From Parabacteroides sp. PF5-6 (GTDB lineage Bacteria > Bacteroidota > Bacteroidia > Bacteroidales > Tannerellaceae): 64,000 nucleotides of DNA. Location of the stretch: assembly GCF_029504695.1 (NCBI RefSeq), contig NZ_JAQFIN010000003.1, positions 372,001 through 436,000 on the forward strand, written 5' to 3'. Below, one piece after another: positions 16,339 to 25,063 of the stretch; the stretch's first letter is position 1; every line of letters begins with the position of its first letter. The notes under the pieces were generated by a model. The model saw only the letters and a list, made by a program, of their open reading frames with translations. It did no database searches and was not told the DNA's origin. The position numbers and the translations under genes are program-made.

Positions 16339-17838
16339 TTACTCCGCCCAATGGAGTGTACGCCCCACGGCTTTATGCCATTCGGAAAGGAAATGGGTAG
16401 CCTGCGTTTCTTCCATTTGGGCCGCAAAGAGTTTGTCTTTGCTCCATTGTTGTTTGAGCTCTTCGATATTCTCCCAGTAACCGACAGCCAGTCCGGCCAT
16501 GTAAGCAGCGCCCAAAGCGGTCGTCTCCAGGATCTTCGGACGGACAACCGGACAACGGGTAATATCGGCCTGGAACTGAAGCAGGAAGTTATTGGCTACC
16601 GCACCTCCGTCGACACGCACCTCTTTCGGTTTGGCACCGATATCGTTCTCCATGGCAGTAAGCACATCATAGACCTGATAGCAGATCCCTTCCAGGGTGG
16701 CACGGGCAATATGCGAAGCCGTCGTCCCCCGGGTAATGCCCAGGATCGCTCCCCGCGCATACTGATCCCAGTAGGGAGCACCCAGTCCGGTGAGTGCCGG
16801 AACAAAATAAACCCCGCCATTATCCTGCACCGCGTTGGCCATCGACTCCGAAACCGCCGCATTGGCGATCAACCCGATACCGTCACGCAGCCATTGAATA
16901 GCCGCTCCACCGACAAAGACACTGCCTTCCAGCGCATACGTCACTTTGCCGTCCAGCTTCCAGCCTATGGTTGTCAATAAATTATTTTCAGAGACGAAAG
17001 CTTTCTCTCCCGTGTTCAGAACCATGAAACAGCCGGTGCCATAGGTCGTTTTGATCATGCCGGGATCGACACAGAGCTGTCCGAACAACGCTGCCTGCTG
17101 ATCGCCCACAATGCCGGAAACCGGAATACCGGTCTTGAACAATGGCGCCTTCGTCTCGCAGTAGACTTCGCTGCAACTGCGCACCTCGGGCATCATCGCG
17201 GCCGGGATCGTAAACAGTTCCAGTAGTTCTTTGTCCCATTCACAGGTATGGATATTGAATAACATCGTGCGCGAAGCATTCGTCACATCCGTGACAAAAG
17301 CTGTGCCGTGACTCAGTTTCCAGAGCAACCAGGTATCGACCGTGCCGAAACAGAGTTCACCCCGCTCCGCCCGCTCCCGGAGTCCGTCGACATGGTCCAG
17401 GATCCATTTCACCTTCGTGGCGGAGAAATAGGCATCGAGCACCAAGCCCGTCTTCTCGCGGATCATCTCGGAGTAGCCTTTCGCTTTCAGCTCCTCACAG
17501 TAATCCGCCGTACGCCGGTCTTGCCAGACGATCGCGTTATGCACCGGAAAACCGGTCTCCCGGTCCCAGACAATAGTCGTTTCCCGCTGATTGGCAATAC
17601 CGATACAGGCGATATATTCTTCGCGCACATCGGCCTTAGCCATTACCTCTTGAATAACTGTAGATTGGGTGTACCAGATCTCATTCGGGTCGTGCTCGAC
17701 CCATCCCGGTTTAGGGAAATGTTGCTCGAACGGCTTCTGCGCCAACGTAACAATCTCTCCCTGATGATTAAAAAGAATGGCGCGAGACGATGTTGTCCCT
17801 TGATCTATGGCCATTACATACTTGTGCTTCACATCCAT
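16339..17838 (-). CDS. glpK: Glycerol kinase
   Basis: A 499-residue FGGY-family kinase matching the usual GlpK length. It opens with the phosphate-binding loop [14 protein letters not shown], contains the FGGY N-terminal segment [26 protein letters not shown], and carries the C-terminal signature [15 protein letters not shown] in the form [12 protein letters not shown]. It phosphorylates glycerol to sn-glycerol-3-phosphate with ATP. A TAGCTTTG promoter box lies 38 bp upstream. glpF follows, giving a compact uptake operon; no glycerol-3-phosphate dehydrogenase adjoins it. An array of 22-bp repeats lies about 120-190 bp upstream of the start. Confidence 0.96.
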   Translation of the reverse strand: MDVKHKYVMAIDQGTTSSRAILFNHQGEIVTLAQKPFEQHFPKPGWVEHDPNEIWYTQSTVIQEVMAKADVREEYIACIGIANQRETTIVWDRETGFPVHNAIVWQDRRTADYCEELKAKGYSEMIREKTGLVLDAYFSATKVKWILDHVDGLRERAERGELCFGTVDTWLLWKLSHGTAFVTDVTNASRTMLFNIHTCEWDKELLELFTIPAAMMPEVRSCSEVYCETKAPLFKTGIPVSGIVGDQQAALFGQLCVDPGMIKTTYGTGCFMVLNTGEKAFVSENNLLTTIGWKLDGKVTYALEGSVFVGGAAIQWLRDGIGLIANAAVSESMANAVQDNGGVYFVPALTGLGAPYWDQYARGAILGITRGTTASHIARATLEGICYQVYDVLTAMENDIGAKPKEVRVDGGAVANNFLLQFQADITRCPVVRPKILETTALGAAYMAGLAVGYWENIEELKQQWSKDKLFAAQMEETQATHFLSEWHKAVGRTLHWAE

Positions 17839-17875
17839 AATAGCTTTAAATTTTTCCTTTTGGATTAAGTGTCTA

Positions 17876-17883
17876 CAAAGCTA
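17876..17883 (-). promoter_or_regulatory. -7 promoter box of glpKF
   Basis: CAAAGCTA on the plus strand reads TAGCTTTG on the coding strand, an exact TAnnTTTG match 38 bp upstream of glpK. Confidence 0.6.
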
Positions 17884-17959
17884 ACAAAATTATTAAATCC
17901 CGACGCCCCGGACCGATAAAAAGAGAGGGGCTTTTATTCGTCACCCACAAAACATCGGT

Positions 17960-18035
17960 GTTTTGCCGACAAAAGCGCAATGTTTTGTCGGCAAAAGTGC
18001 GATGTTTTATTCACGAAAGTGCAATGTTTTAATTA
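17960..18035. repeat. 22-bp unit array, TTTTGTCGGCAAAA family (copy 1)
   Basis: Three 22-bp units at 17960, 17982 and 18004 are followed by a partial unit. Each begins with a TTTTGnCGnCAAAA-like dyad (degenerate in the third unit) and ends in a GCGCAAT or GTGCGAT segment. The array lies between glpK and the stop of the deacetylase/hydrolase fusion gene, and its last bases touch that stop codon. Same family at 45374 and 52450. Confidence 0.85.
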
Positions 18036-19889
18036 CTTCAATGCCGGAAGCAGGTATTTCCATACCAGATTGAGCTCGGCTTGCATATCTTGCAACTGGG
18101 CGGTGATGGCGATGACGGTGTTCTTCTCGGGCAGGATCAGGATATATTGTCCACCGGCACCGTCGGCACGGTAGGAGTTGTGGCGGCTGCGCCACATCTG
18201 GTAGCCATAGCCCTGCAACCAGTCGCTGTCTTTGGGTTTCATCTTGAGATCTTCCCGCTTCGTACCGGCAGGCAGGGAGGCGATATGCGAGCGCGAAGCT
18301 TCTTCGATCCACGATTCGGGCAAGAGTTGCTGGCCGTTCCACTGGCCTTTCTGCAGGTAGAGCAATCCGAGCTTCGCCATGTCTTCGGTCTTGACATAGA
18401 GTCCCCAACCTCCGACATTCGTGCCGTTAGGACATTCCTGCCAGGTCGCGCCAACGATACCTAAGGGACGGAACAGGCGGGGATAAAGGTAGTCGATCAG
18501 TTTCTCGCCCGTCACCTGCTGGATGATGGCCGAAAGCATATAGGTTGCCAGACTGTTGTAGACATAGATCGTGCCCGGCTTGTGATCGATCGGATAGGCC
18601 AGGAAAGTCTTCACCCAGTCTTCGTTGCCCGGTTGACGCACCAGGCCGGAAGGATCCAGGTCGTGCCCGACCGACATGGTCAACAGGTGGCGGATCTCCA
18701 GTTCGCGCAGGTAAGGCGTCACCTCGGCCGGCAGTTTGTCGGGGAAGAAAGAGATCACCTTATCCGTCACCTTCAGTTTCCCTTCGGCAACGGCAAAGCC
18801 AATCGCAGAGGAGGTGAAGGTCTTACTCACCGAGTTCAGGATATGAGGTTTTTGGGCGGATTCATCCCCCAGCCAATGTTCGGCAACGACCTTGCCGTTG
18901 CGCACCACCATCACACTATGCACGCCCATCTGGGTTTTCTCTACCGCTTCCAGGAAACGGGTGATGCCGCGCGGATCGACCTTTTCGGCCTGGGGCGTTG
19001 AGCGGGGAAGGGATTTGGTGAGGTCGTTGTAATTGATCAATTCGATACCTTTCGTTTCAATGGCTTGTTTCACCCGGGGGCTGGTCAAGAGATCGGTCAC
19101 GCCCTGGCGATCGATCGCCACATCTTCGTAACCAATATGTCCGACCGTCTGCATCTCGTCGTTATTGTAGGCCGGATGGTCGAGGAACATATAGTTCTTG
19201 CCCGCTTCCAGTTTGTCGAGCATACGAATGAAAGCCGTTTCTTTCTCCGCCGAGGTGGCTTTCGGTCCGTCGTAACCGACATAATTATAATTGTATTCCG
19301 CCATCGCATCCATGCGGTCCATCGCCGGCAGGTTGTATTCGGCAGCCAGGCGCTTAACGAGGCGCACGACCTCTTCGTCGAAGCCCGTCGAGAGCATGTG
19401 GCCGGAGAGATGGCTCGCCTGCGGAATGTTCTTCAACACGAGTTCGATCTGCGCTCGAAACTCCTGTTCGATCTCCTTCAGATTCCATTTGTTTTCCCGG
19501 ATCGACTGGCCCGGATACGCCGCGTTGGCCGACATCATCGGATAGAAATAGCCGTTCGCATCGGTCAGGCTGGGACAAGGGGTCAACGGCCGCCATTTGA
19601 TATTCTCCCATTCGCTGGTGATCGTCAGGTGGATACCCACATCCAATCCGGGATTTTCCTTCAGCATCTTCACCGCTTCGGGAAACCAGGGGGTGACAGC
19701 CATCACTTCGACCGATGTTTGCACACCTTCTTTATACGCCTGGATACAAGCCTCGTTCACCGCGTGAAAGGCACCCATATCATCCGAACGGATAATCAGG
19801 CGCGGCGCGGTTTGCTGGGCAATAACTTGACATACGGCAGCCGCAAGCAATAGGCTGCAAATAATTGTTCTAAGTGGTTTTCGATTCAT
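18033..19889 (-). CDS. ChbG/HpnK-type deacetylase fused to a serine hydrolase
   Basis: A 618-residue exported protein (signal peptide to about residue 24, ending VIAQQ) with two enzyme domains. Residues about 28-290 form a YdjC/ChbG-type carbohydrate deacetylase: RSDDMGAFHAVNEA supplies the metal-binding Asp pair, DVGIHLT and SGHMLSTGF supply histidines. Residues about 300-618 form a beta-lactamase-type serine hydrolase: SVSKTF has the nucleophile Ser and Lys, YVYNS is the Tyr motif, and a GAGGQYILI-like element matches the third motif. ChbG enzymes remove acetyl groups from chito-oligosaccharides. The joined domains suggest a substrate with both N-acetyl and ester or peptide bonds. It starts 24 bp after a related hydrolase gene. 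Confidence 0.85.
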   Translation of the reverse strand: MNRKPLRTIICSLLLAAAVCQVIAQQTAPRLIIRSDDMGAFHAVNEACIQAYKEGVQTSVEVMAVTPWFPEAVKMLKENPGLDVGIHLTITSEWENIKWRPLTPCPSLTDANGYFYPMMSANAAYPGQSIRENKWNLKEIEQEFRAQIELVLKNIPQASHLSGHMLSTGFDEEVVRLVKRLAAEYNLPAMDRMDAMAEYNYNYVGYDGPKATSAEKETAFIRMLDKLEAGKNYMFLDHPAYNNDEMQTVGHIGYEDVAIDRQGVTDLLTSPRVKQAIETKGIELINYNDLTKSLPRSTPQAEKVDPRGITRFLEAVEKTQMGVHSVMVVRNGKVVAEHWLGDESAQKPHILNSVSKTFTSSAIGFAVAEGKLKVTDKVISFFPDKLPAEVTPYLRELEIRHLLTMSVGHDLDPSGLVRQPGNEDWVKTFLAYPIDHKPGTIYVYNSLATYMLSAIIQQVTGEKLIDYLYPRLFRPLGIVGATWQECPNGTNVGGWGLYVKTEDMAKLGLLYLQKGQWNGQQLLPESWIEEASRSHIASLPAGTKREDLKMKPKDSDWLQGYGYQMWRSRHNSYRADGAGGQYILILPEKNTVIAITAQLQDMQAELNLVWKYLLPALK

Positions 19890-19913
19890 AACGTGATTTA
19901 TTTATGTAGTGAA

Positions 19914-21479
19914 TTAAAGTCTATTTCCTTTCAACTCGATCGGGGCATCCGGCTGTCCGGTATTCGTCAGGCGGACTGTTACCCCCTCATCCGTGAAACA
20001 GCAGGAATAGTATTCGTAATGTGCTTCCGCCATATACAACAGGCAAAGCGAGAGATCGGAAGTGGTTGTCCAGCTTCCGTAGCCACTGACGGTGAAAGGC
20101 GCAAGCCTGTCGGGCGTTCGCCGCTTACTGAGGAAATAAGGACCCGGCTTTGTGGTTTCGCCATAACGCCAACGGTCCCATCCGAACAGGAATTCATGGG
20201 ATTCATTGCTTTTCACCAAAGTCAGGCGGCAATCGCCATCCGGTTGATAATCGAATGTCATCTTTTCTATTCCCAACGTATTGGGTTCCATCTGATAGGT
20301 CTGCTGCATATCCTTGCGGGGAGAAAGCTCATCGGGCGTGATCGACGGACGTTTCAACTCCAACGCAGAGACACGGCTACCGAACATCTCGGTGGTCATC
20401 GGGTCGCTATTCAGGTTGTTCGGGAAGATCACCGCATCCAGATGCTCCCACATCAGCTCGAGCAGCGTATGTATATTGGCGACATTGGCAGTCGTAACAA
20501 TCACCGCTTCTTTTTCCGGGATAACGACAATCAACTGGCCCCGTGCCCCATCGGCGCGGTACGCATCGTGTGTACAGATCCAGAGCTGGTAGCCATATCC
20601 CTGCGCGCCTTCATCGTTTGCATTCGCTTCCGGGCTACGGTCCGGGCGTTGGTAGATCTGTGCCGTGGTCGCCTCTTCAATCCAGGATTCGGGGAGCAAC
20701 TGCTGCCCGTTCCATTTCCCTTTCTGCAGGTAGAACTGGCCGATCTTTGCCATATCTGCGGTTTTCAGGCGCAGGCCTCCGCCACCCAGGGTGACTCCGT
20801 CGGGCGTACTCTCCCATTGAATATCACGGATCCCCAGAGGTTCGAAAAAGCGGGGCGTCAGATACGCCATGGTCGTTTCGCCGGTCACCTTCTCCAGGAT
20901 AGCCGACAGCATATAAGAGGCATTCGAATCGTAATGGAAACGGGTTCCCGGCTCGTACTTGATCGGAGTAGCCAGAATAGTGCGCGCCCAGTTCGGTTCG
21001 TCACGGGTCAATACCGGTAGCTTGTCCATGCCTACGGCCATCGTCAATAGATGTTTCACCGTCAGTTTCTCCAACTCGGGAGAGATCTCCGCCGGCAAAT
21101 CCTCCGGAAAGAAAGAAATGACCTTATCGTCGACCGACAACAGGTTTTCCTGTACCGCAAAACCGATCGCCGTCGAGGTGGCCGTCTTACTCATCGAATG
21201 CATGATATGCGTGATATCCCTTTTGTAAGGATACCACCAGGCTTCAGAAATCACCTTGCCATGGCGCAACATCATGAAACTATGTATCTCAAGATCTTTA
21301 TCTTCAATAGCTTCCAGGAAACGCACAATACCTTCCGTGGCCACTCCCTGGGCTTCGGGCGTGCTCCGCGGCAGACCATCGCCTTTTCCACTGGAGGGAG
21401 GCGTCACCCGATTGCACGACATGAACACACTCACTCCCACTAATACACTACACACTACACGAATCATTCTACTTTCCAT
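19914..21479 (-). CDS. Serine hydrolase lipoprotein (beta-lactamase/class C-like family)
   Basis: A 521-residue lipoprotein. The leader VCSVLVGVSVFMSC gives a lipobox Cys near residue 18. The hydrolase domain has SMSKTAT with the Ser-x-x-Lys pair, a YDSNAS tyrosine motif and a late GARGQLIVV element. An extra beta-rich C-terminal domain of about 170 residues follows. I chose the ATG at 21479 because AGGAGA precedes it and a normal lipoprotein signal follows. A longer reading frame back to 21566 is made only of tandem DNA repeats, encoding MNNIRFAKRKAI twice, and is not believed. The catalytic domain is a close paralogue of that in the next gene, 24 bp downstream. Esterase, peptidase or lactamase activity cannot be told apart. 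Confidence 0.85.
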   Translation of the reverse strand: MESRMIRVVCSVLVGVSVFMSCNRVTPPSSGKGDGLPRSTPEAQGVATEGIVRFLEAIEDKDLEIHSFMMLRHGKVISEAWWYPYKRDITHIMHSMSKTATSTAIGFAVQENLLSVDDKVISFFPEDLPAEISPELEKLTVKHLLTMAVGMDKLPVLTRDEPNWARTILATPIKYEPGTRFHYDSNASYMLSAILEKVTGETTMAYLTPRFFEPLGIRDIQWESTPDGVTLGGGGLRLKTADMAKIGQFYLQKGKWNGQQLLPESWIEEATTAQIYQRPDRSPEANANDEGAQGYGYQLWICTHDAYRADGARGQLIVVIPEKEAVIVTTANVANIHTLLELMWEHLDAVIFPNNLNSDPMTTEMFGSRVSALELKRPSITPDELSPRKDMQQTYQMEPNTLGIEKMTFDYQPDGDCRLTLVKSNESHEFLFGWDRWRYGETTKPGPYFLSKRRTPDRLAPFTVSGYGSWTTTSDLSLCLLYMAEAHYEYYSCCFTDEGVTVRLTNTGQPDAPIELKGNRL

Positions 21480-21489
21480 ATCACACTTT

Positions 21490-21600
21490 CTCCTAATTGC
21501 TTTACGCTTCGCAAAGCGAATGTTGTTCATAATTGCTTTACGCTTCGCAAAGCGAATGTTGTTCATAATTGCTTTACGCCTTCGGCTAAGCGATTTCTGC
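21490..21600. repeat. 36-bp tandem repeat of a GCTTCGCAAAGC hairpin
   Basis: Two exact 36-bp copies each hold CTTTACGCTTCGCAAAGCG and end in TTGTTCATAATTG; a diverged third copy follows (21570-21600). Each copy forms a GCTTCGCAAAGC-type hairpin. Related single copies lie near 25630 and 43920. The array is upstream of the serine hydrolase and downstream of the phosphatase fusion gene. Confidence 0.85.
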
Positions 21601-21629
21601 TTCGCTCCAATTCATAATTCATAATTACC

Positions 21630-23480
21630 TTACAGCGCCAACTCAAAAACCTTTTCCCCCTTGCCATTCAAGACACGCAAGGTCATCGCATCCCCTTTCT
21701 TCTGCAACACCATCACCGTGGCCGTATCCAAACGCTGGCTACCGCCCACGACAACCGGGAAGTGATTTCCCGCTTCCCCTTTGGGTATATAATCATAGCG
21801 ATGGGTATGCGCACTGATATTCACATCGAAAGGCGCCTTCGCCAAGAGGTCTCCCCAGAGGTCGAACGACGGCTGATAGCGCGCCGGACGTTTACTGTAC
21901 AAAGGAATATGATTGACCAATACCTTTTTTCGGGCTTGCTTGAAGGCCGCACTGTTCAGTTCTTCCTGAAGAAATCCGACCTGATCCTGCCGCAATTGGG
22001 TGAAATCGTTTAGTCCGTAATACACCCAGGTGGTATCCGGTTTGTCTTCGCCGCAATCCAGCATCACAAAACGGGTATCGCCCCAGTTGAACGCGCCGTA
22101 GGTCTTATCGCCCACATAGTCGAACAGTTCGCGCAGGCCGATGGAATAGGCGTTCCGGATCTCATGGTTGCCCCGAAGGTAAAAGACCGGATGGCTCGAA
22201 GCACCGACTTTCCGGCATTGCATCGCGATATGGAGAAGCGCCTCTTCTTCGTTCGCCGGATCATCGATGCAGTCGCCATTGAAGAAAACAAAATCGTAAG
22301 GGATATCTTTCACCAAGTCGTACAGGCCATTCAATGTGGCTTCCTGTTTATGGAGGTCATTAAATATCAACGCCGTAAAGTCCCGGGTATCTGCCGCCGG
22401 CAAAGTGAAGGAATAAAAAGGCGAAACGGCGGTCTCACCAAATACTTTTTTGTAGGCCTGATACAACAGGATCTCCTGCGAATGGACGCGGTAGTAATAG
22501 GTTTGCCCGGGCGTCAGGCCTTCGATACGGATCTTATTGTGCAGGTCGTTGCAGATCACCTGTCCGTCGACCAGCGTACGGGCGGTTTGCAGATATAAGG
22601 TGTCTGTGCCGTATTCCACCCAGCTATAGGTCGGCACGCGGGTTTGCCACATGACGGTAATGCCTCCGTCGACCGGGTTTTGCAGGTATGGCTCGGCATA
22701 GAAGATATCTTCTTTCGAGGCCTGGATACGCACATCGGCGATCAACGGATCGTGATCGGAGGCAACCGGCTCATCGATAATGCGCGTATGCAACGCAGTG
22801 AAAGGTGTACCTTTGGTTTTGTATCCGGCGATATAATCGATCACGCCTCTCTCTTTGCCGGCCGGCTTGGGATTGTTGAACAGAACAAAATCTTTCGTGA
22901 ACGCTTCCATCACCGGAGAGTCCGGACGGGCATTCAGGTCGCCGGCAACGAAAAAGGGCTTATCCATCTTCTCCGCTTCCTGACGGATCAGCTCGACCGA
23001 CGCCAGCCGATCTTCCGCGTTCAGCGAGAAATGGGTGCAGCCCATATAGTATTGTGCAAACTCTACGACCAATAACGTGCGCGCCTCTTCGCGTCCGGGC
23101 AAAGGGATCTGGTAGCTACTCAGCGGTTTTTCTTTGCTCAGCATGCCCAGGCCATACTTCCCGCCTTCGTGTGGGATAGCCGGAGCAAAGACCGGAAACA
23201 TCAGGGTTTTGTCGGCCAGGATGCGCAACATATCGATCTGCCCCGTGCGCTGCGTCATGCTGTCCAGCTCCTGAACGGCGACCACATCGGGCGCTTCCCG
23301 GTTGATAATATCCGCGATACGTTGCAGATCCAATACTTTGTCTGTGCCTTCGCCGTGATGCACGTTGTAACTCATAATACGGTAAGTATTATGCGCGGCA
23401 TCACCCAGGCGCTGTGCCTTTGCCGGGGAAAAGGGACTAAGGAATAATGCGATGGCACCAAAAAATAAGAGTTGTTTCAT
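21630..23480 (-). CDS. Endonuclease/exonuclease/phosphatase domain fused to a metallophosphatase
   Basis: A 616-residue exported protein with signal peptide (to about residue 22). Residues 30-255 form an EEP domain: MSYNVHHGEG, VVAVQELDS with the catalytic Glu, AGDLNARPDS and ASDHDPLIA. Residues about 260-365 form a fibronectin-like domain as in purple acid phosphatases. Residues about 370-600 form a calcineurin-like metallophosphatase: NDLHKQ, GDCIDD, RGNHE, VNHIP and SAHTHRYDY. All metal-binding motifs appear intact in both catalytic domains. Such pairing suggests stepwise cleavage of a phosphodiester and then a phosphomonoester, for example on phospholipid headgroups, inositol phosphates or nucleic acid; the substrate is not known. 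Confidence 0.88.
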   Translation of the reverse strand: MKQLLFFGAIALFLSPFSPAKAQRLGDAAHNTYRIMSYNVHHGEGTDKVLDLQRIADIINREAPDVVAVQELDSMTQRTGQIDMLRILADKTLMFPVFAPAIPHEGGKYGLGMLSKEKPLSSYQIPLPGREEARTLLVVEFAQYYMGCTHFSLNAEDRLASVELIRQEAEKMDKPFFVAGDLNARPDSPVMEAFTKDFVLFNNPKPAGKERGVIDYIAGYKTKGTPFTALHTRIIDEPVASDHDPLIADVRIQASKEDIFYAEPYLQNPVDGGITVMWQTRVPTYSWVEYGTDTLYLQTARTLVDGQVICNDLHNKIRIEGLTPGQTYYYRVHSQEILLYQAYKKVFGETAVSPFYSFTLPAADTRDFTALIFNDLHKQEATLNGLYDLVKDIPYDFVFFNGDCIDDPANEEEALLHIAMQCRKVGASSHPVFYLRGNHEIRNAYSIGLRELFDYVGDKTYGAFNWGDTRFVMLDCGEDKPDTTWVYYGLNDFTQLRQDQVGFLQEELNSAAFKQARKKVLVNHIPLYSKRPARYQPSFDLWGDLLAKAPFDVNISAHTHRYDYIPKGEAGNHFPVVVGGSQRLDTATVMVLQKKGDAMTLRVLNGKGEKVFELAL

Positions 23481-23504
23481 GATATAATTATTTAGATCGT
23501 TAAT

Positions 23505-23600
23505 TTTAGGAGTGTTAGGCCTTTTAAGTCTTTTAGGTCTTTTAGGTCTTTTAAGTCTAAAGCTCCTAAAAGACCTAAAAGACTTAAAAGACCTTAAACT
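23505..23600. repeat. 10-bp unit hairpin array (TTTTAGGTCT family, second copy)
   Basis: Copies of CTTTTAGGTC/CTTTTAAGTC face inverted copies GACCTAAAAG across a short TCTAAAGCTC centre. It lies between threonine aldolase and the phosphatase fusion gene. Same unit as the array beside glpF at 15407-15490. Confidence 0.8.
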
Positions 23601-23602
23601 CC

Positions 23603-24631
23603 TTACCCCCCTTCAAAAGCCTCCCTCAAGCTCTGCTCAAACCGCGCAATATCCTCTCCCGTCGTATCCCAGGAAGTAACCAGCCGGGCCTCGTTGCATT
23701 CTTCGTTCCACATATAAAAGAAATACTCTTCCTGCAATTTCTTTAGCGGTTCCGTGGGAATAGTGAAAAACAACTGGTTGGACTCAACCTTTTGCGTAAA
23801 CCGGATCTGTGGATAAAGGCTTAACGCTTCCGCCAGCTTCCGGGCACTGATATTCGCGCGCATGGCATTCTCCAGCCAGAGGTTATTCTCAAGGTAAGGC
23901 ACGAACTGTGCCGAGAGATAACGCATCTTGGAAGCCAACTGCGCGGATTGCTTGCGATAATACTGCAGGTCTTCGGCGATCTCCGGGCGGAAAGCGATCA
24001 CTGCCTCACCCATCATCATGCCGTTCTTCGTGCCGCCGAAACTCAGGATATCCACACCGGCATCGACTGTCAACTGCTTCATCGTACAGTTCAGGTACGC
24101 ACAGGCATTCGCCAGGCGCGCGCCGTCCATATGCAGATACATATCGTGTGCATGCAACAGATCGGCAATCGCTTTGACCTCTTCAATCGTATAAATCGTT
24201 CCCATCTCCGACACCTGGGAGATATACGCCACCTTGGGCTGGGAATGATGGCAGACGCCGAAATTATGCAAACGCGGCCGGATCAGTTCGGGCGTCAGCT
24301 TGCCGTCGGGCGTCGGGATAGCCGTCACCGCGCAACCGCTCATCTTGGCCGGCGCACCACACTCATCGACATAGATATGTGCCGTCTCCGCACAAAGAAT
24401 ACTATGGAATGGACGGGTAACCGCCTGCAACGCCACCGAATTGGCTCCCGTTCCGTTGAACACAAAATAAGGCTCAGCCGCCGGACCGAATACCTCCTTG
24501 ATCTTTATCGTCGCTTCGATCGTCCAGGGATCGTCGCCATAACCGACCGCATGATCCTGGTTCGCCCGAACCACCGCTTCCATCACCAAGGGATGCACCC
24601 CCGAATTATTATCGCTTGCAAAACTTCTCAT
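23603..24631 (-). CDS. Low-specificity L-threonine aldolase family
   Basis: A 342-residue fold-type I PLP enzyme beginning MRSFASDNNSGVHPLVMEAV. It has the cofactor stacking region NGTGANSVALQA, HMDGARLANACAY with the PLP-contacting Asp and Arg, and the Schiff-base Lys in LSFGGTKNGMMMGEAV. It splits L-threonine or L-allo-threonine into glycine and acetaldehyde. Start 24631 fits the family N-terminus and has a TATTTTTG promoter box 18 bp upstream; a longer frame to 24721 would cross that promoter. Stereospecificity cannot be read from sequence. Confidence 0.88.
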   Translation of the reverse strand: MRSFASDNNSGVHPLVMEAVVRANQDHAVGYGDDPWTIEATIKIKEVFGPAAEPYFVFNGTGANSVALQAVTRPFHSILCAETAHIYVDECGAPAKMSGCAVTAIPTPDGKLTPELIRPRLHNFGVCHHSQPKVAYISQVSEMGTIYTIEEVKAIADLLHAHDMYLHMDGARLANACAYLNCTMKQLTVDAGVDILSFGGTKNGMMMGEAVIAFRPEIAEDLQYYRKQSAQLASKMRYLSAQFVPYLENNLWLENAMRANISARKLAEALSLYPQIRFTQKVESNQLFFTIPTEPLKKLQEEYFFYMWNEECNEARLVTSWDTTGEDIARFEQSLREAFEGG

Positions 24632-24648
24632 ACCTGTATTTTTGTAGC

Positions 24649-24656
24649 CAAAAATA
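24649..24656 (-). promoter_or_regulatory. -7 promoter box of the threonine aldolase gene
   Basis: CAAAAATA on the plus strand reads TATTTTTG on the coding strand. It lies 18 bp before the start codon, implying a leader of only about ten bases. Confidence 0.5.
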
Positions 24657-24728
24657 CACAAAAAATTATTCATGCCGCGACTTCCTGAATATAAAGAAGT
24701 TAAATCATTTTTCCGACCCACTATTCAC

Positions 24729-24816
24729 TTGTTGATAATTATCAACAGATTTGTTGATAATTGTCAACAGATCTGTTGATAGTTATCAACAAATTTGTTG
24801 ACGGTTATCAACAAAT
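24729..24816. repeat. 22-bp unit array, GTTGATAATTATCAAC family (copy 1)
   Basis: Exactly four 22-bp units (24729, 24751, 24773, 24795). Each is centred on the palindrome GTTGATAATTATCAAC or a variant, and units join through a second dyad (AGATCT, AAATTT-like). It lies between threonine aldolase and the sigma-factor gene. A four-unit array of the same family and the same length is at 58605-58692. The motif is not a DnaA box. Confidence 0.9.
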
Positions 24817-24867
24817 AAATACTCCCGGCAAAAAACAGTTAAACTCGCATAGGAATGAAGGACAAGA

Positions 24868-25020
24868 AGCGCTGAAAGCGCGAAAGATTTGCTTTCGCGC
24901 TTTCAGCGCTTCGTTGCGTGTAGCTGTGTCCGACCCAGGGTGGCGCAGAGTTTCACTCTGCTGACCCCGGGCTGGGCGCTGACGCGCTTTCAGCGCTCGC
25001 TGTCCCTACAGGACGATCGC
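24868..25020. repeat. GC-rich hairpin repeat region
   Basis: AAGCGCTGAAAGCGCGAAAG and its inverse CTTTCGCGCTTTCAGCGCTT form a stem of about 20 bp around ATTTG (24870-24910). A second imperfect palindrome follows: GACCCAGGGTGGCGCAGAG against CTCTGCTGACCCCGGGCTG. A third GCGCTTTCAGCGC lies near 24980. It resembles interspersed palindromic elements common in Bacteroidales. Nothing coding is seen in the 24632-25063 gap. Confidence 0.7.
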
Positions 25021-25063
25021 CAAAAATATGTGTAGAAAAGTAATTGAAAAAACTTTAGGAGGT

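Noticed and set aside
21480..21566. N-terminal extension of the serine hydrolase
   Set aside because: It is made of tandem 36-bp repeat DNA, and a standard lipoprotein signal with a ribosome-binding site starts at 21479.
24729..24816. DnaA-box cluster or replication origin
   Set aside because: The TTGTTGATAATTATCAACA units do not match TTATCCACA-type boxes, no dnaA/dnaN or AT-rich unwinding region is nearby, and an identical array type lies at 58605.
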